From: Oceanospirillum sp048268485
Lineage (GTDB): Bacteria; Pseudomonadota; Gammaproteobacteria; Pseudomonadales; Halomonadaceae
Assembly: GCA_048268485.1 (NCBI GenBank)
Contig: JBLWVL010000002.1
Coordinates: 1 to 64,000, forward strand
Direction: 5' to 3'
Length of the DNA stretch: 64,000 nucleotides
Shown: positions 27,968 through 37,015 of the stretch, one piece after another
Layout of the letters: each line of letters opens with the position of its first letter
Numbering within the stretch: position 1 is the first letter of the stretch
Made by a program: the position numbers and the translations under genes
The notes under the pieces: model-generated
Database searches by the model: none
Told to the model about the DNA's origin: nothing
The model's input: only the letters and a program-made list of their open reading frames with translations

Positions 27968-29071
27968 ATGCTGCAGCGTTTAGATCTTAAAAAATTCACC
28001 CTGTTCGACCAAGCCCGTTTTGAGTTTTCATCAGGGCTAAACCTGATTGTTGGTGAAAATGGCTTAGGTAAAACCCACCTGTTAAAGCTGGGCTACCTAG
28101 CCTGCGGCTTATGGCATTCCGAAGTCAAAGATAAAAGCCTTATCAGCAAAGGCTCTGTTGAAAAACAGATAGCAGGACTCCTGAGCAACCTGTTTAAAGC
28201 TGAAAAAATCGGCAACCTCTGCTCGACTAACAGCAAAGAGAAAACACAGGTTACAGCTCGCGTCGAAGGGACAATTCCGACCGTTTCTGTACGTATGCCC
28301 CATGAGACAACGGGCAAGCCAGTGCCTGATGAAATCGACTGGAGATTCCAATTCTCCAGCCGGTCTGAAAGCAATGTGGTCATAGAAGAGCTGCAGGATC
28401 GATTAACATCAAACGCCAATTATGGACGTGCGGTGTATCTGCCCAGTAAAGAGATGCTTTCTTTCTTTGAAGGCTTTATTGCACTGTATCAAACGCATTC
28501 GCTGGCATTTGATGAAACCTATTACGATCTGGCAATCAAGTTGTCGATACCCACACTGAAAGAACGCCCACCTTTAGTAAAAAAACTACTAACAGAGTTA
28601 TCAAAAACCGTCGGAGGTGAGATACAGCTGGACGGCGGACGTTTCTATATCGCAAAGGGCAAAAAACGCCTTGAAGTGACGCTATTGGCAGAGGGGCTTC
28701 GCAAACTGGCCACTCTGATGCAACTGTTAGCCAATGGCAGCCTTGCAGAAGGGGATACTCTGTTCTGGGATGAGCCGGAGTCTAACCTCAACCCCAAGCT
28801 GATTAAGCTGGTCGCAGAGGTAGTTTTGCACCTGTGCGCCAATGGTATTCAGGTGATTATCGCCACTCATTCGCTGTTCCTGTTGCGTGAACTGGAAGTT
28901 CTATCAGAACAAAAAGCCTTTAAAGCGGTTCCCCAACGTTATTTCTCTCTCTGTGCCAGTGACAAAGGTGTTGAAGTAGAGCAAGGGGATAGTATCGAAG
29001 ATATTCAAACCTTGGTACTTCTTGATGAAGAGCTCAACCAATCTCAGCGCTACATGGAAGCAGGTGAGTAA
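27968..29071 (+). CDS. ABC/AAA_21-type ATPase of a two-gene cassette
   Basis: 367 residues. Walker A GENGLGKTH at about 29-37 (Lys35, Thr36), a signature-like AEGLRKLATLMQ at about 238-249, Walker B with catalytic Glu in LFWDEPESNLNPK at about 260-272, and a switch His in IIATHSLFLLREL: the layout of SMC/OLD-type ABC ATPases. There is no room for a long coiled coil and no TOPRIM nuclease domain at the C terminus, so it is not a full OLD nuclease. AAGGA lies upstream of the ATG. Its stop is 2 bp before the next gene, which has a nuclease-like motif, so the two very likely act together. Pairings of this sort occur in anti-phage systems such as Septu and PARIS, but I cannot place this one. Confidence 0.8.
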   Translation: MLQRLDLKKFTLFDQARFEFSSGLNLIVGENGLGKTHLLKLGYLACGLWHSEVKDKSLISKGSVEKQIAGLLSNLFKAEKIGNLCSTNSKEKTQVTARVEGTIPTVSVRMPHETTGKPVPDEIDWRFQFSSRSESNVVIEELQDRLTSNANYGRAVYLPSKEMLSFFEGFIALYQTHSLAFDETYYDLAIKLSIPTLKERPPLVKKLLTELSKTVGGEIQLDGGRFYIAKGKKRLEVTLLAEGLRKLATLMQLLANGSLAEGDTLFWDEPESNLNPKLIKLVAEVVLHLCANGIQVIIATHSLFLLRELEVLSEQKAFKAVPQRYFSLCASDKGVEVEQGDSIEDIQTLVLLDEELNQSQRYMEAGE

Positions 29072-29073
29072 TC

Positions 29074-29595
29074 ATGGCAGAGGATTGCACTGTTATCACG
29101 GAAGACCGCCTATCGTTTAGCTTTCCCCATAAGATACAGGCCACCAAATACGATGACTGGTCATTTTACCGCAACCAATTCAATGCCGCTTTTGGCGGAA
29201 CAAAAGCAACCGATATAATCGCCATCGATGGCGATACCACCTGGCTGGTGGAGATTAAAGATTATCGTCAGCATAGGCGCACCAAACCTATCGACTTGGG
29301 TGATGAGATCGCTACCAAGATACGCGATACCTTGGCAGGGTTAACCGCTGCACAATGTAATGCTAATAATAAAGACGAGAAACAGTTTGCCCGCAGCGCT
29401 CTCAAAACCAAAAAACTGCGCATTGTGCTGCATTTGGAGCAACCTCTGAAGCACAGTAGATTATTTCCGAGAGTCATCAACCCGGTAGCAGTTCAACAAA
29501 AAATAAAACAAAAGCTGAAAGCCATTGATGCCCACCCCAAAGTCGTAGATCAACATAACATGACCTCAGATATGAACTGGACAGTTCAGGGGTAA
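29074..29595 (+). CDS. PD-(D/E)XK-like nuclease-candidate partner of the ATPase
   Basis: 173 residues, no signal peptide or membrane segment. The segment TDIIAIDGDTTWLVEIKDYR (about 46-65) has Asp47, then Glu60-Ile-Lys62 on a predicted beta-hairpin, the arrangement of PD-(D/E)XK nucleases, followed by a helix (about 74-90) as in that fold. A second alpha/beta part follows (KLRIVLHLEQPL). It starts 2 bp after the ATPase stop, implying translational coupling. I do not recognise a named family; nuclease activity is inferred from motif and partner only. It could instead be a nuclease-fold protein without catalysis. Confidence 0.65.
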   Translation: MAEDCTVITEDRLSFSFPHKIQATKYDDWSFYRNQFNAAFGGTKATDIIAIDGDTTWLVEIKDYRQHRRTKPIDLGDEIATKIRDTLAGLTAAQCNANNKDEKQFARSALKTKKLRIVLHLEQPLKHSRLFPRVINPVAVQQKIKQKLKAIDAHPKVVDQHNMTSDMNWTVQG

Positions 29596-29658
29596 AAAAA
29601 ACTGCAAGTTAATAAAAAAATGACTATCCATTCGTAAACTACGTATAGGCACATTAAT

Positions 29659-30333
29659 ATGCACCCTCTACTCTCTGATATTCAGCTGCTCGCTTTTGAT
29701 CTGGATGGCACTCTGATCGATTCCGTACCGGATTTAGCTGACGCGGTTGATCAAATGCTTATCGAGCTGGATCACCCTAGGGCAGGTCAAGACAAGGTGC
29801 GCAGCTGGGTCGGTCAGGGCGCTATAGTACTGGTCAAGCGGGCACTGGCAGATGGCCTGAAGACCGACCAGATTGACGAAACCTCAGATCTGTTTATGCA
29901 GGCCTATGCAACCTTTTTAACAGCCTACGATGCCAATAAAGGTGCAAAAACCCGCTGCTATGCCGGTGTTTTTGAACTACTGAATGCCGCAAAAAAAGCA
30001 CAGATTCCCATGGTACTGATCACTAATAAACCTTACCGCTTTGTGCCGGAAATTCTTGAGCAACTGAATCTGAGCAGCTATTTTGATCTGGTTTTAGGCG
30101 GTGATTCTCTTGAAGAGAAAAAACCATCGCCCCTGCCACTCCTGTTCGCGGCAGAGCAACTGAAAGCAGAGCCCACCCGAAGCCTTATGATCGGAGACTC
30201 AATTACCGATATATCGGCAGGGCAAGAAGCAGGCTTTAAAACCGTTGCGGTCCGATACGGTTATGACCATGGATTACCAGTAGACCAATGTGGGGCTGAT
30301 CTTGTGGTTGATTCATTAGCTGAGCTGGTATAA
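29659..30333 (+). CDS. gph: Phosphoglycolate phosphatase
   Basis: 224-residue HAD hydrolase: motif I LLAFDLDGTLIDS, motif II LITNKP, motif III Lys in EKKPSPLP, motif IV MIGDSITDISAGQ. It would dephosphorylate 2-phosphoglycolate arising from DNA repair or oxygenase side reactions. It lies in the rpe-gph-trpE neighbourhood that is conserved in pseudomonads, supporting the specific name within the large HAD family. Confidence 0.93.
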   Translation: MHPLLSDIQLLAFDLDGTLIDSVPDLADAVDQMLIELDHPRAGQDKVRSWVGQGAIVLVKRALADGLKTDQIDETSDLFMQAYATFLTAYDANKGAKTRCYAGVFELLNAAKKAQIPMVLITNKPYRFVPEILEQLNLSSYFDLVLGGDSLEEKKPSPLPLLFAAEQLKAEPTRSLMIGDSITDISAGQEAGFKTVAVRYGYDHGLPVDQCGADLVVDSLAELV

Positions 30334-30463
30334 CTTAACCGCCTTAGCACTAAGAAAACTTAAATTATCAGAGTGTTAGTGCGTTTAGTTATAAATAAAA
30401 GTGCTCGTGGCAATCAGCTGCATCAAACACTCTTACTGTTCAATACTTTAAAACGGATCAGAT

Positions 30464-30520
30464 ATGTTTCCTGATAAATCACTGGGATTAATGCGCGAGG
30501 TAAAACGCTGGCGATGGTGA
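30464..30520 (+). CDS. trpL: trp operon leader peptide
   Basis: An 18-codon frame (MFPDKSLGLMREVKRWRW) with CGGA about 6 nt upstream. Two of its last three codons are Trp and the stop follows at once. It lies 110 bp before trpE. Pseudomonas trpE and trpGDC are known to be controlled by ribosome-mediated attenuation, so this is most likely the sensing peptide. A short GTGA-AGC-TCAC hairpin starts at its stop codon, and a T-rich tract (about 30590-30600) precedes trpE, but I could not identify a convincing terminator/antiterminator pair by eye. Confidence 0.7.
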   Translation: MFPDKSLGLMREVKRWRW

Positions 30521-30629
30521 AGCTCACATTGCGTGGTTAATGTTGTCTGTTTTCAGCTCAATCATGCCTCAGCTTTATCACAGCTTGTGTTTTATTTTTT
30601 CATTTATACCGTGACAGGAAGACAAAATC

Positions 30630-32114
30630 ATGACTCCGGAACGCTTCTCAAAGCTGGCCGCAGCAGGCTACAACCGTATTCCCTTGGTACGCGAAGTACT
30701 GGCCGACCTGGATACCCCATTAAGCACCTATCTTAAACTGGCAGACCAACCCTACAGCTATCTGCTGGAATCCGTTGAAGGTGGAGAAAAATGGGGCCGT
30801 TATTCCATTATTGGTTTGCCCTGCCAGCGTCGCCTGCAGGTACGCGGCCATGAAGTCACCCTGTTTGATGGCAATGCGGTTCTGGAACAGAGTCACCAGG
30901 ATGACCCCCTGACTTATATCGAAGATTTCCAGAAACGCTTCTCCGTGCCGGAATTGGATAACCTGCCGCTGTTTACCGGCGGCCTTGTGGGTTACTTCGG
31001 TTACGACACCGTGCGTTATGTGGAAAAACGCCTGATTAATATTCCGGAAAATGATCCCATCGACGTGCCGGATATTCTGCTGCTGATCTCAGAAGAGGTC
31101 GTTGTTTTCGACAACCTGAGCGGCAAGTTGTACCTGATTGTTCACGCCAACACAGAGCATAAGCGTCCGCTGGAAAAAGCTCGCCAGCGCCTGAATGAAT
31201 TAGAGCGCCAGCTGCGCTCACTTGCCGTTTCCTCCTATAGTGTCGGCACCGGTCGAACAACACTGGAAAGCGATTTTAAATCCGGTTTTACCGAAGACAA
31301 ATTCAAAGAAGCGGTCAGCAAAATCAAAGAGTACGTACTGGCCGGCGACATTATGCAGTGCGTTATTTCTCAGCGCATGTCGACCCCTTTTGAAGCTCAA
31401 CCGCTGGAGCTGTACCGCGCCCTGCGTTGCCTTAATCCATCACCTTATATGTTTTTCTTCAACCTGGATGACTTCCATGTCGTTGGCTCCTCACCGGAAA
31501 TCCTGGCGCGCGTAGAAGACAACCTGGTGACGGTTCGACCTATTGCAGGCACTCGTAAACGCGGAGCCACAGAAATTGAAGATAAGGCTCTGGAAGAGGA
31601 GCTGCTGGCCGATCCAAAAGAACTGGCGGAGCACCTGATGCTGATCGATTTGGGCCGCAATGATGTGGGTCGGATCGCCCAAACCGGTAGTGTCACGCTG
31701 ACCGATAAGATGGTGATCGAGCGATACTCCCATGTGATGCATATCGTTTCCAGCGTCACCGGCCAGTTGAAAGAAGGCATGAGCGCCATGGATGTACTCA
31801 AAGCAACTCTGCCAGCCGGTACGTTAAGCGGTGCACCTAAAGTCCGGGCCATGGAAATTATCGACGAGATGGAACCCGTGAAGCGGGGTGTCTATGGCGG
31901 TGCAGTGGGTTATCTCTCCTGGAATGGCAATATGGATACGGCCATCGCGATCCGTACCGCAGTGATCAAGGATCAGGTACTGCACATTCAGGCAGGGGCT
32001 GGTGTCGTAGCAGACTCCGAACCGCGTTTAGAGTGGAAAGAGACCATGAACAAAGGCCGGGCAATCTTTAAAGCTGTTGCAATGGCAGAAAAAGGGTTGG
32101 ACAACCCTGAGTAG
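30630..32114 (+). CDS. trpE: Anthranilate synthase component I TrpE
   Basis: 494 residues; with TrpG makes anthranilate from chorismate and glutamine, the first step of tryptophan synthesis. LLESVEGGEKWGRYSI near residue 45 is the Trp feedback-binding region; the chorismate-binding C-terminal domain has GDIMQCVISQRM, PIAGTRKRG, DLGRNDVGR and GTLSGAPKVRAMEIID. The leader peptide upstream suggests attenuation. trpG follows after 140 bp, so trpE may be a separate unit as in Pseudomonas. Confidence 0.98.
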   Translation: MTPERFSKLAAAGYNRIPLVREVLADLDTPLSTYLKLADQPYSYLLESVEGGEKWGRYSIIGLPCQRRLQVRGHEVTLFDGNAVLEQSHQDDPLTYIEDFQKRFSVPELDNLPLFTGGLVGYFGYDTVRYVEKRLINIPENDPIDVPDILLLISEEVVVFDNLSGKLYLIVHANTEHKRPLEKARQRLNELERQLRSLAVSSYSVGTGRTTLESDFKSGFTEDKFKEAVSKIKEYVLAGDIMQCVISQRMSTPFEAQPLELYRALRCLNPSPYMFFFNLDDFHVVGSSPEILARVEDNLVTVRPIAGTRKRGATEIEDKALEEELLADPKELAEHLMLIDLGRNDVGRIAQTGSVTLTDKMVIERYSHVMHIVSSVTGQLKEGMSAMDVLKATLPAGTLSGAPKVRAMEIIDEMEPVKRGVYGGAVGYLSWNGNMDTAIAIRTAVIKDQVLHIQAGAGVVADSEPRLEWKETMNKGRAIFKAVAMAEKGLDNPE

Positions 32115-32218
32115 TACCCAGCTTACAGGGGTACGGCCGGAGCCAACAGCCAAAATTGCTCTTAATGCCCTTAAGATTGATATTAAAAGCAACTTATTCA
32201 AAGACTTAAGATAATTCT

Positions 32219-32236
32219 GACTACCAATAGGTAGTC
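32219..32236 (+). repeat. Perfect inverted repeat in the trpG leader
   Basis: 7-bp arms (32219-32225 and 32230-32236) around AATA, ending 18 bp before the trpG start and without a T tract. It could be a small mRNA hairpin affecting trpG translation or an operator. No regulator can be named. Confidence 0.4.
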
Positions 32237-32254
32237 TGGATACAGGTACAGACC

Positions 32255-32839
32255 ATGCTGTTAATGATCGATAACTACGACTCTTTCACCTATAACGTCG
32301 TGCAATACTTTGCCGAGCTGGGCGCCGATGTTCAGGTGTACCGTAACGACGAAATTACCATCGAACAGATTGAAGCATTAAATCCGGACCATCTGGTGAT
32401 CTCACCGGGGCCCTGCACCCCGAATGAAGCAGGTATATCCGTGGCGGCGATCAAGCATTTCGCAGGAAAACTGCCAATTCTCGGAATCTGTCTGGGTCAT
32501 CAGAGTATCGGCCAGGCCTTTGGTGGCAAAGTTATTCGCGCGAACCAAGTAATGCACGGTAAAACCTCCCCTGTTCACCATATCAATGATGGTGTCTTTT
32601 CCGGTCTGGATAATCCTTTTCAGGCCACTCGCTACCACTCATTGGTTGTTGAACGTGCAACCCTGCCGGATTGCCTGGAGGTGACTGCCTGGGTGAATAA
32701 CAAGGATGGCACTCCCGATGAGATTATGGGCTTACGCCATAAAACTCTGCCGATCGAAGGTGTACAGTTCCACCCGGAATCCATTCTGACCGAGCACGGT
32801 CACGATATGCTGCAGAACTTTCTGAATCAGAAGCTGTAA
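32255..32839 (+). CDS. trpG: Anthranilate synthase component II (glutamine amidotransferase) TrpG
   Basis: 194 residues, class I glutamine amidotransferase. The nucleophile elbow PILGICLGHQSIGQAFGG and the catalytic His/Glu of GVQFHPESILTEHG are intact. It supplies ammonia to TrpE and may also serve PabB, as amphibolic TrpG proteins do. Upstream of trpD and trpC, matching the trpGDC unit of pseudomonads. Confidence 0.97.
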   Translation: MLLMIDNYDSFTYNVVQYFAELGADVQVYRNDEITIEQIEALNPDHLVISPGPCTPNEAGISVAAIKHFAGKLPILGICLGHQSIGQAFGGKVIRANQVMHGKTSPVHHINDGVFSGLDNPFQATRYHSLVVERATLPDCLEVTAWVNNKDGTPDEIMGLRHKTLPIEGVQFHPESILTEHGHDMLQNFLNQKL

Positions 32840-32878
32840 AAGAGCCACCGGGTTAATCGTTTTATTTTAATAGACAAA

Positions 32879-32898
32879 AGCAGCCCGAAGAGGCTGCT
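32879..32898 (+). repeat. Stem-loop between trpG and trpD
   Basis: Perfect 7-bp GC-rich stem (32879-32885 and 32892-32898, 6-nt loop). No T tract follows on the plus strand, so it is not an intrinsic terminator; mRNA processing or stability is possible. Confidence 0.4.
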
Positions 32899-32985
32899 GT
32901 GAAGCTGACAGTAACACGGCTTATTTAAGTGTCATCAGTATTGCTGACCGCATAAAGAAGCCACGCTATTACAGGACCCTGGAAC

Positions 32986-34023
32986 ATGAATATTCAAGAT
33001 GCCCTGAACAAGGTAGTGGAGAAATTAGACCTGAGTCGTGACGAGATGCGGGATGTCATGCGCCAGATCATGACCGGTCAGTGTACCGATGCTCAGATCG
33101 GAGGCTTTCTCGTCGCACTACGGATGAAAAGCGAAAGCATCGAAGAACTTACAGCCGCAGTAGAGGTTATGCGTGAACTGGCAACGCCCGTTAAACTCGA
33201 CATCCCTAATGCTGTGGATACCTGCGGTACCGGCGGTGATGGCTCAAACCTGTTTAATGTATCCACCGCCTCTGCTTTTGTTATTGCCGCCGCCGGAGGT
33301 CATGTTGCCAAACATGGCAATCGCTCTGTCTCCTCCTCCAGTGGCAGCTCTGATCTACTGGAATCCGCAGGTATTAACCTGAACCTGAAACCTGAGCAGA
33401 TCGGGCGGGCCATCAGCGAGGTCGGTGTTGGTTTTATGTTTGCTCCTAATCATCATAGCGCCATGAAATATGCCATCGGTCCGCGTAAAGAGCTGGGTAT
33501 GCGCACTCTGTTTAATATGCTTGGCCCCATGACCAATCCGGCTGGCGTAAAACATCAGGTGATTGGCGTCTTTACCGAAACACTCTGCCGCCCGATGGCC
33601 GAAGTGCTTAAAACTCTTGGCAGTAAACATGTTCTGATTGTTCACGCAAAAGATGGCTTAGATGAGTTCTCTCTCGCCACCAGCACCCACGTGGCCGAGC
33701 TTAAAAATAGTGAGGTAACTGAGTATAAAGTTACGCCGGAAGATGTAGGTCTATCCAGTCAAAGTCTTGTTGGCCTGGATATTAAAAGTTCAGAAGACTC
33801 TCTTAGCCTGATCAACGATGCCCTGGGTAAGCAAAGTACCGAGACAGCAGAGAAGGCAGCTGACATGATCGCTCTTAACGCAGGTGCAGCGCTTTATGCC
33901 GCAGATATAGCGGACAACCTGAAAGAGGGCGTTGCTATGGCACAGGACGCAATAGCCAGTGGCCTTGCCGGTGAAAAAATGAAAGAGCTATCCAGCTTTA
34001 CCAGTGTGTTTACTGATCAGTAA
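32986..34023 (+). CDS. trpD: Anthranilate phosphoribosyltransferase TrpD
   Basis: 345 residues; couples anthranilate to PRPP. The PRPP-binding DTCGTGGDGSNLFNVSTA, KHGNRSVSSSSGSSD and the anthranilate-site region MFAPNHHSAMKYAIGPRKEL are intact. It follows trpG by 146 bp and precedes trpC by 76 bp. Confidence 0.98.
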   Translation: MNIQDALNKVVEKLDLSRDEMRDVMRQIMTGQCTDAQIGGFLVALRMKSESIEELTAAVEVMRELATPVKLDIPNAVDTCGTGGDGSNLFNVSTASAFVIAAAGGHVAKHGNRSVSSSSGSSDLLESAGINLNLKPEQIGRAISEVGVGFMFAPNHHSAMKYAIGPRKELGMRTLFNMLGPMTNPAGVKHQVIGVFTETLCRPMAEVLKTLGSKHVLIVHAKDGLDEFSLATSTHVAELKNSEVTEYKVTPEDVGLSSQSLVGLDIKSSEDSLSLINDALGKQSTETAEKAADMIALNAGAALYAADIADNLKEGVAMAQDAIASGLAGEKMKELSSFTSVFTDQ

Positions 34024-34099
34024 CTTTCAGGCTAATAACTTTCGGCAGCGGTTCTGCCCTCTCATTCAAAAATACAAGAGCGATCTCAGGAGACCTCCT

Positions 34100-34897
34100 T
34101 TGAACACCCCGACTATTCTGAAAAAAATTGTTGATCGTAAATGGGAAGAGATCAAAGAGCGTAAACAATCCATCTCACTCGAAGCAATGCGCGATCTGGC
34201 TTTTGCTAATAAAGATGCTCCGAGAGGTTTTGCTGACGCTCTGGCCCGAAGCCTGAAATCCGGCCGCTCAGCAGTAATAGCCGAGATAAAAAAAGCATCT
34301 CCCAGCAAAGGAGTACTGCGTGAAGATTTCCGACCAGCAGATATTGCCATCAGTTATGAAGAGGGTGGTGCCAGCTGCCTCTCAATTCTGACCGATCGTG
34401 ATTTCTTTCAGGGCCATGAAGACTACCTGAAAGAGGGTCGTGCGGCCTGCGATCTGCCAGTGATCCGTAAAGACTTTATTGTCGATCCGTATCAGGTGTT
34501 TGAAGCGCGCGCAATCGGTGCTGACTGCATTCTGCTGATCGCCGCCTGCCTGGATGATGACACCCTACGGGAGCTTAACCTCCTGGCCCATGAACTGGAT
34601 ATGGATGTGCTGATTGAGGTTCACGATGAGGAGGAGCTTATGCGCGCGCTAAAACTCCCCAACCGACTGATCGGCATTAACAACCGGAACCTTCACACCT
34701 TTGATGTTAGTCTTCAGACCACCTTTGATCTACTGGAGAAAATCCCTGAGGATCGTATTGTTGTCACTGAAAGCGGCATTCTGAAAAAAGCAGATGTCGA
34801 TGCAATGCGCGAGCATAACGTTAATAGCTTTCTGGTAGGCGAGGCCTTTATGCGCACGGAAAACCCAGGTGAAACATTAGCTGATTTTTTTGCCTGA
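34100..34897 (+). CDS. trpC: Indole-3-glycerol phosphate synthase TrpC (TTG start)
   Basis: 265 residues from the TTG at 34100, which has AGGAG 7 nt upstream; an ORF extension back to 34004 overlaps trpD and is not credible. Monofunctional TIM barrel without a fused TrpF domain. Catalytic motifs VIAEIKKASPSKG, PVIRKDFIVDPYQV, LIGINNRNLHTF and VVTESGI are in place. It closes the indole ring precursor in tryptophan synthesis. In pseudomonads crp/vfr follows; here an arc cluster and a GGDEF/EAL gene come between. Confidence 0.96.
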   Translation: MNTPTILKKIVDRKWEEIKERKQSISLEAMRDLAFANKDAPRGFADALARSLKSGRSAVIAEIKKASPSKGVLREDFRPADIAISYEEGGASCLSILTDRDFFQGHEDYLKEGRAACDLPVIRKDFIVDPYQVFEARAIGADCILLIAACLDDDTLRELNLLAHELDMDVLIEVHDEEELMRALKLPNRLIGINNRNLHTFDVSLQTTFDLLEKIPEDRIVVTESGILKKADVDAMREHNVNSFLVGEAFMRTENPGETLADFFA

Positions 34898-35584
34898 CCC
34901 TTGTTGAGTCGTAACAGGCTTGGCCATAATGTTGGTGAGAGTGATCGTATAGACAGATAATGCGATGTTATTTTAACTGCAATCTACCCCCACTGCGGTT
35001 CATCCTTGGGCCGCTACACCTTCTAAAGCACGTCTTAATCCCGCACCAAGAAAGCATCGATAATTAATTCGGCACCTTCTAACATGACCGTGGCTAATAA
35101 GATGCCTATTGATCCATTTCAACGTGCTGCACCATAAGACGCACAGTCTTGAGGGTTACTCTAAAAGGAACAAGCAAAGCCACACCTACTGGCCAGCTTG
35201 CTTTTGCTGAGAGACGTGCCACCGCAAGCCCCTCCCCTCGCAGGACGAATACTCGCCGATTCACAATAGTGATTTCTACTGCGAGACAAGAATTTTTCAT
35301 TAATTTCTCAGCACTTATACCATATTTTACGATCAATATATCTGCCTTTTCCATCTAGCTTAGAAAAAAAATAAATGGCGTAATGATTATTTACTGACTT
35401 GAGACAATGCTTAATTTCATTGAAACATCTAATAATGGAAAAAGGATATTTATAGCTGCCAGTGATTATCTATTCTGATAAATAGGCGTATTTATGCTCT
35501 TATTTATTGATGTTTTCAGATTGACTCTTTAAACAAGATTAAATACTGAAAATAAAAGCACCTTATTGGGAAAGGACGTTAACA
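34898..35584. other. Long intergenic region between trpC and arcD
   Basis: About 690 bp. Two short overlapping frames on opposite strands (35149-35358 plus, 69 codons; 35106-35354 minus, 82 codons) have no recognisable product and I do not call them. Base composition drops sharply to AT-rich from about 35340, marking the left edge of the arc block. The last 200 bp must contain the arcD promoter; I see no convincing FNR/ANR box. It may hold decayed coding sequence. Confidence 0.5.
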
Positions 35585-36991
35585 ATGACTTTTAAATTTC
35601 CAACTGCTTATACCATACTTTTTTTATTAATTGCTTTAGTTGCCGCAGGTACTTGGATTGTACCTGCGGGGAAATATGACCGAGTTGAAAGCGTGACCTT
35701 GGGAAAAGAAGTGCCTGTTCCGGGGACATATCAGCAAGTTGAGGCCAACCCTCAAGGAGCAGTTGATGTACTTCTTGCACCGATTGCTGGTTTTTATGAT
35801 CCAGACAGTTACGAAGCAGCGGCGATTGATGTGGCTTTGTTCGTATTGATTATTGGTGGCTTCTTAGGTGTGGTAACAAATACTGGGGCTATTGATACCG
35901 GTATCTCACGAGCAATGGTGAAATTTAAAGGTCATGAAAAATGGATGATTCCCATTTTAATGGCGTTATTTGCGCTGGGTGGTAGTACCTATGGCATGGC
36001 AGAAGAATCATTAGCTTTTTATGCTTTGCTTATTCCTATTATGATCGCAGCGGGTTATGACTCTTTAGTGGCAGCGGCTGTCATTCTTTTAGGGGCTGGG
36101 ATTGGTTGTCTTGGCTCTACCATTAATCCATTTGCAACCGTTATCGCCGCCAATGCAGCAGACATTCCTTTTACGCAAGGTATTGGCTTACGACTTTTCA
36201 TCCTGGTTAGTGGCTGGTTGGCATGTGTTATTTATGTGATGCGCTATGCCGAAAAAATTAATAAAGATCCCTCTCTCTCTATTGTTGCCGATCATAGAAA
36301 TGAAATTGAAGCGCAATTCAGTAAAGAAATTCATGTTGATGATGAGTCGATCTTAACGATTCCTCATAAAATTGTGTTGGTGATTTTTGCCTTAACTTTT
36401 GCCGTCATGATTTGGGGAGTATCAAGCCAAGGTTGGTGGATGGCTAAAATGGGGGCACTCTTTATTGCATCTTCTATTTTAATCGGTTTTGTGACTCGAA
36501 TGGGAGAAAAAAGTTTTACTGAAGTCTTTATTAATGGCGCTCGAGATCTATTAGGTGTCGCTATTATTATCGGTATTGCACGCGGCATCGTTGTGGTCAT
36601 GGATGCCGGTAATATGACAGATACTATTTTGCACCTAGGTGAAGAAAAACTAAGTGGATTATCGTCAATAATTTTTATTAATGCGATGTTTGGTATTGAA
36701 ATTATCATGTCATTTTTTGTGCCTTCTTCATCCGGATTGGCTGTATTGAGTATGCCGATTATGGCGCCATTAGCCGATTTTTCTGGTGTGGGTCGAGAAT
36801 TAGTCGTAACGGCCTTTCAGTCTGCTAATGGTTTAGTGAACTTATTTAACCCCACTTTTGCTGTGGTAATGGGTGGGCTGGCTATTGCTAAAGTTCCATA
36901 TGAAAGATGGTTACGTTTTGTTTGGCCGTTATTGTTAATTATTTGCCTGATTATTATGGGTTCTCTTAGTGTTGCGGCATTCATTGCATAA
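35585..36991 (+). CDS. arcD: Arginine/ornithine antiporter-type YfcC/DcuC-family transporter
   Basis: 468 residues, about 12 hydrophobic segments, beginning with FPTAYTILFLLIALVAAGTW. Features of the YfcC/DcuC (ion transporter) family include WIVPAGKYDR, GGSTYGMAEESLAFY and PSSSGLAVLSMPIMAPL. Not the APC-type ArcD of Pseudomonas but a transporter of this second family, often found with arginine deiminase genes. By position ahead of arcA it would swap arginine for ornithine; that substrate is inferred. AAAGGA precedes the ATG. AT-rich codon use (Leu mostly TTA) unlike the trp genes. Confidence 0.85.
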   Translation: MTFKFPTAYTILFLLIALVAAGTWIVPAGKYDRVESVTLGKEVPVPGTYQQVEANPQGAVDVLLAPIAGFYDPDSYEAAAIDVALFVLIIGGFLGVVTNTGAIDTGISRAMVKFKGHEKWMIPILMALFALGGSTYGMAEESLAFYALLIPIMIAAGYDSLVAAAVILLGAGIGCLGSTINPFATVIAANAADIPFTQGIGLRLFILVSGWLACVIYVMRYAEKINKDPSLSIVADHRNEIEAQFSKEIHVDDESILTIPHKIVLVIFALTFAVMIWGVSSQGWWMAKMGALFIASSILIGFVTRMGEKSFTEVFINGARDLLGVAIIIGIARGIVVVMDAGNMTDTILHLGEEKLSGLSSIIFINAMFGIEIIMSFFVPSSSGLAVLSMPIMAPLADFSGVGRELVVTAFQSANGLVNLFNPTFAVVMGGLAIAKVPYERWLRFVWPLLLIICLIIMGSLSVAAFIA

Positions 36992-37015
36992 ACAATGTTT
37001 TGATCATAATTTATT

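Noticed and set aside
27968..29071. OLD-family nuclease
   Set aside because: ATPase motifs fit, but there is no C-terminal TOPRIM domain and the length is too short.
30540..30605. Intrinsic terminator of a trp attenuator
   Set aside because: Only 4-bp stems precede the T-rich tract by eye, so I do not annotate a terminator despite the convincing leader peptide.
35106..35358. Opposing short frames of 69 and 82 codons
   Set aside because: Mutually overlapping on both strands, no convincing ribosome-binding site, no family.
35380..35580. FNR/ANR box or ArgR box upstream of arcD
   Set aside because: Only half-sites such as TTGAT at 35507-35511 and an ArgR-like patch near 35290 are present; neither has a proper second half or position.
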